The translations under genes were made by a program, and so were the position numbers. The notes under the pieces are model-generated. The model was given only the letters and a program-made list of their open reading frames with translations. It did no database searches and was not told the DNA's origin. A DNA stretch of 64,000 bases. Source: Chiridota heheva (taxonomy: Eukaryota > Echinodermata > Holothuroidea > Apodida > Chiridotidae). The stretch spans positions 53,501 through 117,500 of the forward strand of contig JAIGNY010004604.1 of the NCBI GenBank assembly GCA_020152595.1, written 5' to 3'. This document shows, piece by piece, positions 34,692 to 47,248 of the stretch. Numbering within the stretch: position 1 is the first letter of the stretch; the number at the start of each line of letters is the position of its first letter.

Positions 34692-34756
34692 AAAAAATGG
34701 AAGAGAAATTGTCAAAAATTCATATGCAAAAAAGTTACACAAATTTGACTCGCATT
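34692..34756. other. Spacer
   Basis: Nothing recognised. Confidence 0.3.
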
Positions 34757-34895
34757 TTTCAAACCCCTGGTAAAGTTAGGGTTAAGGGGGGCCCTGCTCT
34801 CCATGCCAAAAAGACCCAGTGCTTCGTGCAAACATTGATGTTCCCCTTACCAAGTCTAGTACCCTGCCCCCTTTTTGAATCAATCTAGGGGTCTG
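34757..34895 (-). mobile_element. C1 copy 6, end fragment
   Basis: Ends AATCTAGGGGTCTG, with the CTTACCAAGTCTAGTACCCTG text that is the complement of the C1 left end. The rest is missing. Confidence 0.65.
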
Positions 34896-37800
34896 GACAG
34901 CTACTGTATGGTAATTTCTCAAGTTCTTTGTAGTTTAGCGATGGGAAGTCAAGCGCAGATATCAGATATGTACTAGGTACTGCATATTTCTTTATGTGTT
35001 CAGAATTCTCTCTCACTCTGTAATGGTTCCCAAGTGTTTTCCTCTTATTTCCTACTTCTTCAATTCAAATTTGTATGTTTTTGTAAGTGCTACTATGCCC
35101 CAAGGACATTGCAAGTTGCATAAATCAATGACAAATTTTGTTTGAAGAAGGAAACTATTGTACTTTTAATGGCCACAATTTGAATTTGGCAGTCTGTAGA
35201 TCATCAGATTTTTGTATTGTTTTTGCATTGGTTGAACTAGTGTTGCTGTATTGCAGCTGTTTACATTGTTTATTATACTTTTAAGGACTTAAAACTAATG
35301 AAGCTGGTCGGGCTGGCGGCCGAAATGATGGCATAGGTTTCTTGGGTCTCAAGAAAATTTCAACACTTTTCGTGCATGTGATCAAGCGCAGCAGAACAAA
35401 AAAATATTGGGGAGGGGAGCTGAATTAGCTGGTGAAACATAATTACGTTTAGAAACCAGGGGTCCAGGGGAAAAGCCTCTGGTAGGGGTCTAGGGGACGA
35501 AGCCCCTAGAAGCTCTTGCAAAATAACAATATTTAAGGCAAAAATATGCCTAAAAACAATTTCCTTTAAAAATATTTCATTAACGAGTTTATTGGACAAG
35601 ATTCAATAGGGCAATAATAACACATTGATAACAATAAAGTCATTCTTTACTATTCGTCTCATCCAAAAACAAGTATATCACTTTCATGTGACGAGGGCTC
35701 AGATGGCAAAGCCCATTAAGATCTCTTACTAACTATTAAGTACAAGTGGAATATTGAAATATGATGAATAGAGCGAATGGTTGTAGGGAGGCTGTAGTGA
35801 AAATTCAAAGTGGCATGTATGTTTATAAATAGGATTAAATGAAAGATGGTAGTTGTAGGAACAATTTAAAAAAAATCATGTAAATTGGTGACAGGGCTCT
35901 CAAGTTATGAGAGAAAAAGGTGTCACTTGGATTACCCCAAAATTAATTTTTGTTTCCATGACAACTAGATTTGGCCAAATTTTAATCAATTTTGAAGATT
36001 TAAGCATTTTTAAAGCATAATAAATGTTTGGACATGTTACTTTACCACTGATATGAAGTATTTTCTTCTGTACAATAATCTCTTCAACTTAAAACAAATT
36101 AATGATTGAAAATATGATATCACTAAAGAATTAAGGACAGCTAAAGTGTAAACAAACCATAACATACATTAAATTGGTAAAAGTGGGACAAATTTGTTTT
36201 AACGTAAAATTTGCTAAATTTGATTTGAATGCAGTTTTAAAACCAAATGAGCTGTGTTCTTAATAAATGGTTTAGCCATGTAAAATATTATCAGTTAAGG
36301 ACAACGGGAAAGTCTAATTAACGACCTAAATAATTAATTAACATTGACGAAAAGTGAGAATATTCATTGGGTCAAAGTGCAAATCTGAAATTATTTCATT
36401 GTGCTTCAACTGAATATTTAAGCTGACAGTTGTAAGATTCTAGCTAAACTGTGTATGATTTAAATAACAAGACAAACAATAACGTAATTAAAAAAATAAT
36501 TAATAATCTTAAATCATGTGAAATTAATTAGAATTCCCCACATTTTGGGTTATTTACTATGACATTGTTCAAAACTATGCATTTAATTTGATCAAAATTA
36601 ATTTGAATACACTTGTAATATTCCATTAGAATGTTGAAAGAATACAAACATTTAACTATTGATTAATTGGTAATGAATTAATCAAATTTTTTTACAGCAA
36701 TTTTATGAAACAGGTTATATACACTTAAATCAAAACATTTCATGATAGTAACACACTCAGTAACAGTGTACTTGCAATGTTCCGTTAATGGATAAATAAC
36801 TGGCACTCGTGTGAAGACAAAAATAAAATAACAGGCCATAGGCCAAGGTAGCTGCCCAAGTGATTGTTATGAAAGTTTAAGAGTTACAAAAAAACAAAAA
36901 AACATGCAGTAGCAGCTACCCGCGATGTATTCAGTTTATCGAGTAATGTTAGTTTAACTCGCCTAAAAAAAAACAGGCCCTAAATATTAGCTGCACAGTG
37001 AATGTTGAAAGTTAAATATAAATAAAGTTTATTTTAAAAAAAAGTTAATTTTCTTTCAACAATGATAGTAAATTATATGCAATAGATCAAGAAAATTTAT
37101 TTTAAAAAAAGTAAATTTTCTTTCAGCAATGATAGTATTTAAAAAAATTATATGCATAGATCAGGAAAATGTATGATGCAATGTTCGGTTTAATGAGAAA
37201 TTATATCCTCCACCACCCCCCCCCCCCCTCCCCTCCCTCCTCAAAAAGAAAAACAGGCTAGTTGCAGAGCTTAAAAAAGCTGCAGAGATTGTGCTTTTGA
37301 TTACAAAAAGATCTTACTAGAAGTCAATAATAACTAAGAAATTAAATTCAAGTACACAATAACTAAACATTAGTTGGGCCCTAATTAATCACAGGCCCAC
37401 ACAAATTACAGTCGAAAATGGCTGCAGTGCTCAGTGCTAATGTTATAGCACACAATTCTTGTACATGCACTATAAAAGTAATGTTAGTGTCAGTAGTTAC
37501 ATTACAAAGGTACTGTACAGTGTCAGTGTCAGAACTGCATGCCGAAATCGACTAAAAATCACTCTTAAACCAGTTGATAAATCATTTAATTAAGCTTACC
37601 TTAATATAAGTAAGTTATGCTTAACATTACGTACGATTAGAAATAGCAATTTAATATGAACTGCCCTCGAAATATGGAAATTCCATGTACAGTACAGCCT
37701 TGTTTACAACTATTTAAGAGTTACAACGCAACTTTAATGTGATTGCGAAATCATGGGTCAATTCAAAAATAAGTCGCTTCCCGTATAAATGGGGCATCGT

Positions 37801-38456
37801 GACTAAGTATATCTCATTTTAAGATAAGAAAATTCTCTTTCAAACAACCTTGAGTTTTTGCAATTGTATTTTGATAAGCAAGCTTTAAGATTAAAATTAA
37901 AATGATTTTCAATTGTTTTCTATTAAGAAATCATCGGAAACTGAAAACCCACGTATCATTAGAAAGCTTAAGGTATTGTCTTTCTTTCTGGCCACATATT
38001 GGTTATAGGTGATGAATGACGTAGCAGCAATGGCTTTTTAAAAACCCACCCTGCATAACACACAACACAAATTCATGTCCCAAAAATTTAACACGGCTTT
38101 AAGTCGCATATAGATAGCATTTTTTATCACCCGGTAATTCACTCAAATTTTCATCAAATTGCATAATTTTGGTCTTATATAAAAGGTAATACTACACAAA
38201 TTAATAATATCATATCGACTTTTAGATATGTTTATCAAAAGTAGTTAATATCGTAAGTTAAAAAGAAGTATTTTTTAACGCATAACGTGAGTTATTAAGA
38301 TGGTAACTGCGCATGCTCGCAAATCGCGAAGTCGTAACGTCTGTGGCTACACATTGCGTATGGAAATATGATTGTTTGGGCCTCCCTAATGGTTGGTACA
38401 ATATTCAGTATATTGACCACATGTTCCGAAAGAGGTCCAGCCACTTTAAAGACAAT
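34896..38456. other. Long non-coding AT-rich stretch
   Basis: About 3.5 kb without a supported gene. It holds a GGGGTCCAGGGG-type repeat fragment (35455-35530), a 68-bp tandem duplication (about 37027-37170) and a C/T tract (37204-37240). A GC-richer patch lies near 38305-38380. Confidence 0.5.
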
Positions 38457-40150
38457 TGATCATGTAATGACATGTGTGCTCAGCCAGACTAATTGATAAT
38501 ATATAATGGCATGTGTGCCTAGACTAATTTAAAATGACATGTGTGCCCAGACTAATTGATAATATATGACATGTGTGCCCAGACTAATTGATAATATATG
38601 ACATGTGTGCCCACACTAATTGATAATATATAATGACATGTGTGCCCAGACTAATTTATAATGACATGTGTGCCCAGACTAATTGATAATATAATGACAT
38701 GTGTGCCCAGACTAATTGATAATATATGACATGTGTGCCCACACTAATTGATAATTTATAATGACATGTGTGCCCAGACTAATTAATTATATATATTGAC
38801 ATGTGTGCCTAAGCCAGAGATCGCGTTAACGACAAGTTTGTCATATATTACGCCATGGCTGAAATTTCTTACGACACAGTTTGTACCTGCGTCGTAAGAA
38901 TTAGATATAACATGTGAAATTTTACGCCAGAGTTTTTCATTAACAAAAATGAAAATCATGAACATCTTACTTCTCTGATGCGATTTAAAGTTTTATTTGC
39001 ACACAAAAATGATTTTGCATTAGGCCTACTCATGAATAAAAGAAAAATAATACAACTACAAGACTAACGGCCGAATGATTCAACATGCCCGTAGTGCTGT
39101 CATAAACACGTAGGCTTGTACATAGGCCCTATGCATGATGTATGTACACTGTACAGCAGTGTACATGAAAGTTTTGATCTTGTTTTGAATGCAGGGTGTC
39201 AATTGTCAACGATATTATTAGCATGGATTCTACTTTCCTCCTGTATTGTTTGTGTTGATCGTATATCTGTAAAGTGATCACAGTCTGCAAGTCAAGTTAC
39301 TATACTGCAAAGAAGTAAGCGTGTTTGAGATCTGAATAGTATATTATTGTTGACAATTGGTCAAAGTTTACTAAAACCTCATGAAAGTTTGATAACATTA
39401 AACAAAAGTATTTTCTAGTATATTTTGAGATTGTTAACCCAAATATTATGATTCAACAATTAACATTACACAATGATTAGGTATGAACTTTTTCTTAATA
39501 TCTTTTATGATAATATAGTTCGATTTTTGATTTTGTTTTTGTATTTTAAGCCAATTTTCATTCACTTAAGTGAGGCAGGCCTACACAAGTGTGTGTGTTA
39601 ACAAATATATTGCAAGCTTCGCTAGCGCGCATTGCCCTGTACATTACGCAGTGCCCTGTACTGACGGAAAATTTACAAAATGCGACAGCAATTTTACAAA
39701 ATACGCCAAAATTCAAGGGCTTCTCATATCCAAATACGCCAGACAAAAAATTATAATGCAATCTCTGGCCAAGATTAACTGATAATATATGACACGTGTG
39801 CCTAGACTAATTGATAATATATGACGTGTGTCTAGACTAATTGATAATATATAATGATATGTGTGCCCAGACTAGTTGATAATTTATAATGACATGTGTG
39901 CCCAGACTAATTGACAATATATTATGACATGTGTGGCCAGACGAATTGATAATTTATAATGACATGTGTGCCCAGACTAATTGATAATATATAATGACAT
40001 GTGTGCTCAGACTAATTTATCATTTATGATGACATGTGTGCCCATACTAATTGATAATATGTAATGACATGTGTGCCCAGACTAGTTGATAATATATAAT
40101 GACATGTGTGCCCAGACTAGTTGATAATATATAATGACATGTGTGCCCAG
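38457..40150. repeat. 35-bp minisatellite, split by a hAT element
   Basis: Units of about 35 bp with GACATGTGTGCCCAGACTAA and TTGATAATATATAAT; shorter units lack part of the AT-rich end. About ten units lie left (38457-38814) and eleven right (39768-40150) of the insertion, and the register is kept across it. Confidence 0.93.
38807..39775. mobile_element. hAT-type element inserted in the 35-bp array
   Basis: The element (38815-39767) starts CAGAGATCGCGTTAACG and ends AATGCAATCTCTG. The ends CAGAGAT/ATCTCTG are inverted and fit YARNG. Flanking octamers GCCTAAGC and GCCAAGAT are both decayed forms of GCCCAGAC, the array sequence at that phase, as an 8-bp duplication would give. An interior inverted repeat TGTACACTG / CAGTGTACA lies at 39142-39164. 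No transposase is visible. Confidence 0.75.
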
Positions 40151-40225
40151 ACTGTCCTTCATTAAAGGTGATTGACCTGATGACTTTATTATTGGATCAG
40201 GTATATGATGAAGCTCAAAACTGCA

Positions 40226-40646
40226 ATAACATACATGTCCATGTACTCAACAACTTACATGTCCATGTACTCAACAACATACATGTCCATGTACTCAATA
40301 ATAACATACATGTCCATGTACTCAATAATAAGATACATGTCCATGTACTCAATAATATACATGTCCATGTACTCAATAATAACATACATGTCCATGTACT
40401 CAATAATAACATACATGTCCATGTACTCAATAATAACATACATGTCCATGTACTCAATAATATACATGTCCATGTACTCAATAATAACATACATGTCCAT
40501 GTACTCAATAATAACCTACATGTCCATGTACTCAATAATAACATACATGTCCATGTACTTAGTAACATACATGTCCATGTACTCAATAATAACATACATG
40601 TCCATGTACTCAACAACATACATGTTCATGTACTCAACAACATATA
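40226..40646. repeat. 24/27-bp minisatellite
   Basis: About 16 units with ACATGTCCATGTACTCAA and a 24- or 27-bp period (AAC or AATAAC spacer). Every length change is a multiple of three, so frames stay open on both strands (NNIHVHVLN-type). ACATG-2-CATGT is an inverted repeat in each unit. A protein is not claimed. Confidence 0.94.
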
Positions 40647-40886
40647 AGAAATAAATACAAATTGATTTGTATTTGCTTACTTGCTTTTCTCGTAAAGGTG
40701 CTACAAGTAAGCTTAGCTACAAGAAAGCGTGTACATCCCGACTTCTAGTGAGTGTATAATACATGCTTTCCTGTTTGCTGCATAAGGCTACTAGCTAGTG
40801 TTCCGAACTGTAAATGCCATTACAGACCATATAAAATGATGGAACTTATTTCATTACGTATATAAACAATACTTACATTTTCTTAC
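40647..40886. other. Spacer
   Basis: Nothing recognised. Confidence 0.4.
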
Positions 40887-41125
40887 TTAAAGGAGCAGTA
40901 GACCAAAAAGTGAGGACGTATTTTTAGGGGTTCCCCAAAAATCAAATGCTTATGTAGCATGCAACTGTATAGCAAATTTCTGATTGATATGAATATTCAA
41001 ATTACCTTGACCCTCATGTCATCTGTGGGCTATGAAGGCATGAAGTTTATTGATCTGTGGTGGATAATTTATATGTGAAATTGCAAAAACGAGCGCCTTC
41101 ACTTTTCGGTCCAGTGCTCCTTTAA
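40887..41125. mobile_element. K4: 231-bp TTAA-flanked MITE
   Basis: Perfect TTAA on both sides (40887-40890, 41122-41125). Terminal inverted repeats AGGAGCAGTAGACCAAAAAG and, from the right, AGGAGCACTGGACCGAAAAG. Non-coding. Kolobok-like by target site and AG start, which is inference. Confidence 0.85.
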
Positions 41126-43614
41126 TCATAAAGTTTCCACGTGGACGAGTGCAGCTTGACTGTCATCCTTGTCTTCCAAAGGCTCACTGTCTTCACTTTC
41201 TTTTGCTAGGGATTTTTTTGAAACAATTTCGAATGTCCATACTATTCTAATTTTGTAGTAGTTGTCTTCTTTCAGTCTTCAATAAAGATAGTCCCATGTA
41301 TGCTAGTCCTTGCATTTGGCAAGGGTTTTCAGTCACGGGTCCTTGCTTCTGACATGTAAGCATGGTCACAGTGTTAAATTGTGATGAATATTGCCAGTGT
41401 CTATATAACCTTTGGCAGGGTAACAATATGTTTTTGTGGTTTAGTAAATCCAATAAATCATAAGTTCATTGGATCAAGGAATTTTTATTTTAGCAAAACA
41501 ATATATAAAACCTATAGGAAAATGCTTTTAGGGGCCTTATGTTATTTTATTTATGTTTTTTCAGGTTGATATAATTTATATATGTTAGGAAAAATTAAGA
41601 GTAAATATTAGGAGGGGGGGGGCTAAACAACACTTTAGCATAAACTTTTTTCGTGGGAGGCAAGGGGAATCCCCCAAGCCCTCCAAACCTACCCCCTTCA
41701 CCCCCACCACCCCATATGTTCCGGTTCTGCTGCCAGTGCATGTAATGGCACTGGAAACCTTTAATACGAATGTTCAAATTTATCATAATTATTTCTTATA
41801 AGTAATTTTTCAAAGACACTACAAAAATGAGAACTATATTCCCTTGAATGCCTCACTTTCAGCTAAGAGCTCCTTTAAAAAAAAAAAGAGTTCACTGGTG
41901 TATAAGAATAATAGAAGTACATTTCTGATATTTAAATTTCAATTACAAACTAAACAGTGAAAATCAATCAATAAGAATTGTGACTTTTTGAGACATAATA
42001 TCATGAATGAAATGACCTAACTCGGGCACTTTTCTTTCATGGATGATTTCCCTTTATGCATATCGCTTAGAGCAGCCAATTAGTGCGAGCTCGCCATCAG
42101 ACCCACTCTGATCATGAGGGATGAGTGAAGCTGAAAGCTGAGTCATTGAAAACTCCGTGAAATGCAATGAGCAGCGTAACTTCCCGCAAGTTATAACAGC
42201 ATGTTGCATAACACTGTAGTACATATAACATCATCGCAGGTCACTGTTCTGCATTCACACACATTTAGAGAATCTCATCTGTGGATCCAAATCTTCCTAC
42301 TAAAAATTGTAAAACAATATTAATGTAGTCGATACATTTTTATATGCTTCCTCTTTTGCATTTAATGTACTATTCATTGCATAATTACACCGGGGACGGT
42401 TTTAGAGCACACAATATATTCTGTTGCTTATTCAAAAAATCTTCTGTTTTTATTATAGAAAAAAAAAGAAAGATCATCCCGTGAATTCCTGTTTTTTCCC
42501 CACTTATAACCGCCGGAGCTGTATATTTGTCCAGCTCTGCCCGCCTGGGATCAATATCAAGGGACTGCGATCAGATCCAGGAAACGTTCTGACAATAACC
42601 AACTGATCGCTTGCCTGATCACGAGCTTGTTGTCAAGCCATTCTTATAAAGACTTATCAAATCCAAACAAACAGACTTTTAGTAAATGTAAAATGTAGTG
42701 AATTATGTTATTCTTCTTATACTTCTTTATGAACAAATTTTAGATAATTTAAGGCTCAAAAGTGTATGAAATCTCTGATGAATTACTTTGTCAATTCCTT
42801 TATGTATCAGTTTACTTTAATTATTTGAACACTAAATCACACACCACCAAGCAAATAGAAATGACAGACAAGTTCCTTATTCCCTCCCAATTAGTCATTT
42901 TTTATTCCTTCTCTTTCAATTTTCAAATGTGATTATTTTTGGTGTCAATTGACTGCATCTGAGCACATACATAGTAATGAAGTCATTTGATATTAATAAG
43001 CTTGTTCATTCATTATGAAAATTCCAGGATTCCCACAACTTCAAGACGTGATGGAATTGTTAAAATGAGACAGTAATGTGTGAAAGTCTCTCAAAAGTTG
43101 TAATACAAATGCATTCGAAAGTCTGTGGTGATTACTGGTCTGTGGTACAGGGGTTTCATCCAGGGGTGTCTTTTTATAAAGGGGCTCTGATTAAGTTCTG
43201 GTATATCTGGGGAGAGGGTCCAGGATCTACATATGCTTTTTTTGCAAAAAATATTGAAAAACACAAAGAAAAAATTGAAAATGATAATTATACAAAATTT
43301 GTTAAATCAAGTATGTGTAAGGGTCTGGGAAAATCCATGTTCTGTAAATACAGCCTATGCTGGAGGCAGTAATAGTGGTCAAGTGTGTTCATCCAGTGGT
43401 GTACATAAGAAGATTAACATAGGGGGGGGGGGGTCACTATGATTAAGCTACTGATGAGGAGGGGGTCCATGCTTAAAAATAAAAAAAATAACACAGAAGA
43501 AGAAAAAAAAGTAAATGCATGTAAAATCAAATATTTGGATTAGGGTTCTGGGAAAATCTGGTATTGTAACTTTAGTACATATTGCAATGCATTAAAGTTT
43601 GAACTAGAATTATA
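41126..43614. other. Mostly non-coding stretch, G tracts, one low-repeat block
   Basis: G tracts lie at 41611-41622 and 43420-43433. About 42040-42650 has fewer repeat signatures and some GC-richer text (for example CTGCCCGCCTGGGATC) and could hold a 5' exon or control region of the downstream Ig gene. No exon is demonstrable. Fragments around 43140 and 43390 (CATCCAGGGGTG / CATCCAGTGGTG) look like dispersed-repeat pieces. Confidence 0.4.
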
Positions 43615-43630
43615 GCACTCTGCAGAGTGC
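43615..43630. repeat. 16-bp perfect palindrome
   Basis: GCACTCTGCAGAGTGC is fully self-complementary and is followed by CACCTCCGGCGCTC. It may mark the end of an unrecognised dispersed repeat running right. Confidence 0.6.
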
Positions 43631-45472
43631 ACACCTCCGGCGCTCTTCATTCCCCACCGAAATGAAATTTACCTCAGAATCCGTCAACCCACCACATAAG
43701 CCTAAACAATCTATTTCTCACTGTTGATCTGTATTGCCATTTACATCATAAACACTTTAAGGATCATCACTTGTGATCATTGTTTTCAGCTTAATTCAGG
43801 CTAAGCATTCATTGTTTGAGATCTATACAGGGTAGATTCACATTCCATCATTTTCAATCATGGCAGAAGCCAATTGTCTTGATTTCATTGATACCAGAGA
43901 CCACTTCACTTAATTTTTTTTGAGTCCAAAAAATTCATTGTATGGGTGTTCTTTTATGGCATAAGTTTATTGTTCAGCACATTCTATTGGAAAGTTCCAA
44001 CTGAGTGTTGATAAATCTTGCCTAAATTATCCCCAGCCCTCCCATTTTTGCCCTTCCCCTATTCCAATACATCCCAAATTTTAATCACTTCTTCCTAAAG
44101 CAGAAACAAAACCACACACCAAATTTGATCCAAATCCAGTCATCAGTTCTTCAGATATCTGGATGACAGATCAAATGTCCCCACCCCCCATTTGCACTCT
44201 AACCCCATTCCAATATCGCTCAAATTAAAACCACTTCTTCCTTATGCAGTAACATAACTTCCGTCTAACGTCGTAGGTGGAAGTAACATTTATTTCATTT
44301 CTGTCCAAACAGACAGTTCTGAATTTTTGGGGCTATGGAATCCCCAAAGTCTAATAAATTTTAACAAAGCATCCTATTGTCAATCAGGCCTGTAGTTGGG
44401 TGGGGGCACAAGCACTTTAAGAGGGACTTGGGACAGATTCTTCATACACCCACCCATGTGTTATATTTCTTTGTTTTAGTTTATGCAAGGGGGCTTATAC
44501 CTTTGCAATGGGGGCAATATTTCCACAGCTCTTTCTGACTAAGAATTTCTATAAGTTCATCATACCTACAGTCATCAGTTTGATGGGAAATACGTTGGTA
44601 ATTTTCAACAGCTGAATTTGACAATTGAAAAGAATCAATGATCTTGGCCGTGCATTTCAGAAATCATCATACTAAGTCTATAGATCTGTCATCAGCCATA
44701 CTGTAAACTCGGCAAGATTGAGGAATTGCTCTGCTCAAAATTTGACTCGTAGCATAAATGTGTTATAAAGAGTTACTGTTCCTTACAGTATGTATACATG
44801 AATCCCAGGGTTGCTGATTTTAAATATTCTGTCCGTCTAGCTTTACTCTATGATTGAGATAACTGTCTTGGATGTTAAAGGAAGCAGTCTTCGTTGACGT
44901 TGATGAAGACCAATTTCAATAATATTACTCCTCAATCATACAACATTTGTGGATAGATATAATTCTCTAAGCATCAATGTATGTTAGGATCGTTTAACAT
45001 TTATGCTAAGATAATTGTTACAGATTGTGACATGTCTTGACTTGCATGCACCATTTATGATGTACAGATTATTAATACATTAATGTTCTCAAATTCCCTC
45101 CATAACTTCTCCTGAAATTTTTTAAGTGAAGTAATATTTTTTATTTAGCTTTCTTCTTCAAACATCAAGAAGAAAATACCTTCTTTTTTCCAGGTCTAAA
45201 TTGATTCAGTATTCTTAATTTTGCTGGTTGTCTTTTGTAGTCTAAAGGAGCCAGGCACATAGCCAGTAATTTTCAAGGGGGAACCGACCTCTGTGAAAAA
45301 TAATTTCCACCTGAGTGAACTATATATAAAGTAGAAAAACTCAAAAGCATAGCCGTTACAATAATTTTAAAAAGTTTTAAAAGAATACATTCAGAAAAGG
45401 GTATCTCGGTAGCATGCATGCTTTATTTTGATGACAAATTGTGAAATTATTAACATAAAATTGAAATTTTGT
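43631..45472. other. Non-coding stretch
   Basis: No supported gene. Some text, such as CACATAGCCAGTAATTTTCA near 45256, looks like dispersed-repeat ends. Confidence 0.4.
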
Positions 45473-45765
45473 TTCCTGGAAAGTGAAGAATATTCCTAGA
45501 AAGTGAAGAATATTCCTGGAAATTGAAGAAAAAAAATCCTAGAAATTGAAATTTTACGAACATGCAGGAAATTTCTCAGAAAATGAAAGAGGTTTCCCGA
45601 AAATTGATGGAGATTTTTTTTTAAATTCATGAAAACTTTGCAGAAATTGAAGAAAATTCTCTGAAACTAAAGAACATTTCCTGAAAATGAAGAATAATTC
45701 CTGAAAATGAATAAAAATTGCTGTAAATTCAAGGAGAATCCCAAAAAATTCCTATGAATTTTTCC
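45473..45765. repeat. Degenerate ~20-bp tandem repeat
   Basis: About fourteen loosely conserved units of the type ATTCCTGAAAATGAAGAA, with growing divergence toward the right. Confidence 0.7.
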
Positions 45766-46372
45766 AATTAGCATGAGCAAAAAAATAAAAGGTCTATTTT
45801 AGAATTGTATTGCTTTGAAAATTTATGATGGCTCCCATGCGCTCATGATAAGAACTTCACCTCCTTATTCAAAGGTTTTTGGTTCTACAGTATATTGTAG
45901 ATTGTGGCCCTTGAAAATTTTGGTCCAACATTAAATTTTTTGATAAAACCTGGAGCCTTTTATCCAAAAGTGTAGATTTTTTGGTCAATATTGGTTGAAG
46001 ATTTTGGAGCCAAAATGAAAGATGTTTGGTTGAAACTAGGAGGATTTTTGATGCAAATTGTAAAAGGTTCTGTCTAAAATGAACGATAGCTCAGTTGATA
46101 CGATTGCAAAAAATGCCATACATGGTTCATTTGATATTTCAGTTAATTATATTTATGGCTTCGACATAATTTTTTGGGGTGAGAGGGAGGCTTAGCCCCC
46201 AATAGCCCCCTTACACATGTCACTGCTTTCTTTATTACTATTCATACAAACAGAAAAATCCTATGACAGCCTTTTTTTTAAAGAGTGTTCTTGTAATGAC
46301 TGAATTTGATGATTTAAGCATGGCATTTGCTTGTACAAGCTGCAGAGAACTCTAACAAGATTGTGATAATCT
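45766..46372. other. Non-coding stretch
   Basis: TTTTGG-rich, weakly repetitive text; nothing assigned. Confidence 0.4.
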
Positions 46373-46670
46373 TTAAAGGATTAGTTCAGGGGTCAAATAA
46401 GTCCACATTATGTGAAAGAGGACTTCAAAAAAATACAAAATGGTGAAAAAAACATTAAAAAAAAATCTTATTTATTTAAGGAGATATTTAAGTTTTAAAT
46501 TTGGTATCATTTGTGTAGAAACAACAGAAATCAGACTAGTTGTGAGATCATAGCCTCAAATTCTTCAAAGTCATTATGTATTCTATCATAATTTATCCTG
46601 CGATTTTGTGGCTTACAAACCATTGCTTATGTCAGGAAAGCAGTAAAGTAGAATCTTGAAAGGGTAATTT
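46373..46670 (+). mobile_element. K3 left half
   Basis: TTAA (46373-46376) followed by AGGATTAGTTCAGGGGTCAA and then the K3 left arm and GTGGCTTACAAACCAT text. The right half is replaced by the 69-bp array. Confidence 0.75.
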
Positions 46671-46673
46671 TAA

Positions 46674-47080
46674 GGGAGGGTCTGTAATTGAATTTGCACA
46701 TAGACCACCTCGCCCACTTGAACAAGGAAGGGGGCATTACCAGGGAGGGTCTGTAATTGAATTTGCACATAGACCACCTCGCCCACTTAAACAAGGAAGG
46801 GGGCGTTACTAGGGAGGGTCTGTAATTGAATTTGCACATAGACCACCTCGCCCACTTAAACAAGGAAGGGGGCGTTACCAGGGAGGGTCTGTAATTGAAT
46901 TTGAACAAGGAAGGGGCGTTACCACGGAGGGCTGTAATTGTTACCAGGGAGGGTCTGTAATTGAATTTGCACATTGACCATAGACCTTTTGCACATAGAC
47001 CACCTTGCCCACTTAAACGAGGAAGGGGCGTTTTTAGGGAGGGTCTGTAATTGAATTTGCACATAGACCATTGGCCATAG
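46674..47080. repeat. 69-bp minisatellite upstream of the Ig gene
   Basis: Six to seven units with a 69-bp period (GGGAGGGTCTGTAATTGAAT ... AACAAGGAAGGGGGCGTTA). Later units are shortened. The period is 23 codons, so the minus strand stays open for about 145 codons, but nothing else suggests a protein. It ends about 105 bp before the splice acceptor. Confidence 0.92.
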
Positions 47081-47167
47081 ATTTAATTCAATATGTCTTT
47101 TTGTACTTTCACATGCACATTTATACTCATATAAATTATACTTGTATAATTTGTTTACCCCTTGTTT

Positions 47168-47185
47168 ATTGACTTGTTCTTTCAG
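47168..47185 (+). other. Splice acceptor of the Ig-gene exon
   Basis: A pyrimidine-rich TTGACTTGTTCTTTCAG precedes G at 47186. The frame runs open through the site from 47162, but no ATG is in frame before 47249, so upstream text is taken as intron and an earlier exon is expected. Confidence 0.6.
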
Positions 47186-47248
47186 GTTCTTTCTGATGCA
47201 CCAAGGGAATATGTTTACCTGCTATCTTCAGTCTTAGTGAGAGCAACA

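Noticed and set aside
38457-40150. CRISPR-like direct repeats
   Set aside because: Units are contiguous without unique spacers and the context is eukaryotic; this is a minisatellite. The same applies to the 26-, 37-, 42- and 59-bp arrays.
40141-40654. 168- and 149-codon repetitive frames
   Set aside because: Frames overlap on both strands across the 24/27-bp array; kept only as a low-interest finding.
43076-43372. 98-codon plus-strand frame as a gene
   Set aside because: Covers dispersed-repeat wording (CATCCAGGGGTG) that recurs nearby; no domain.
46627-47064. 145-codon minus-strand frame with CKFNYRPSL repeats
   Set aside because: Consequence of the 69-bp period being divisible by three; there is no homology and no unique coding sequence.
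47162-47248. Start of the receptor protein at 47162
   Set aside because: It would begin with TTG and read through a convincing intron end (TTCTTTCAG); the first in-frame ATG is at 47249.
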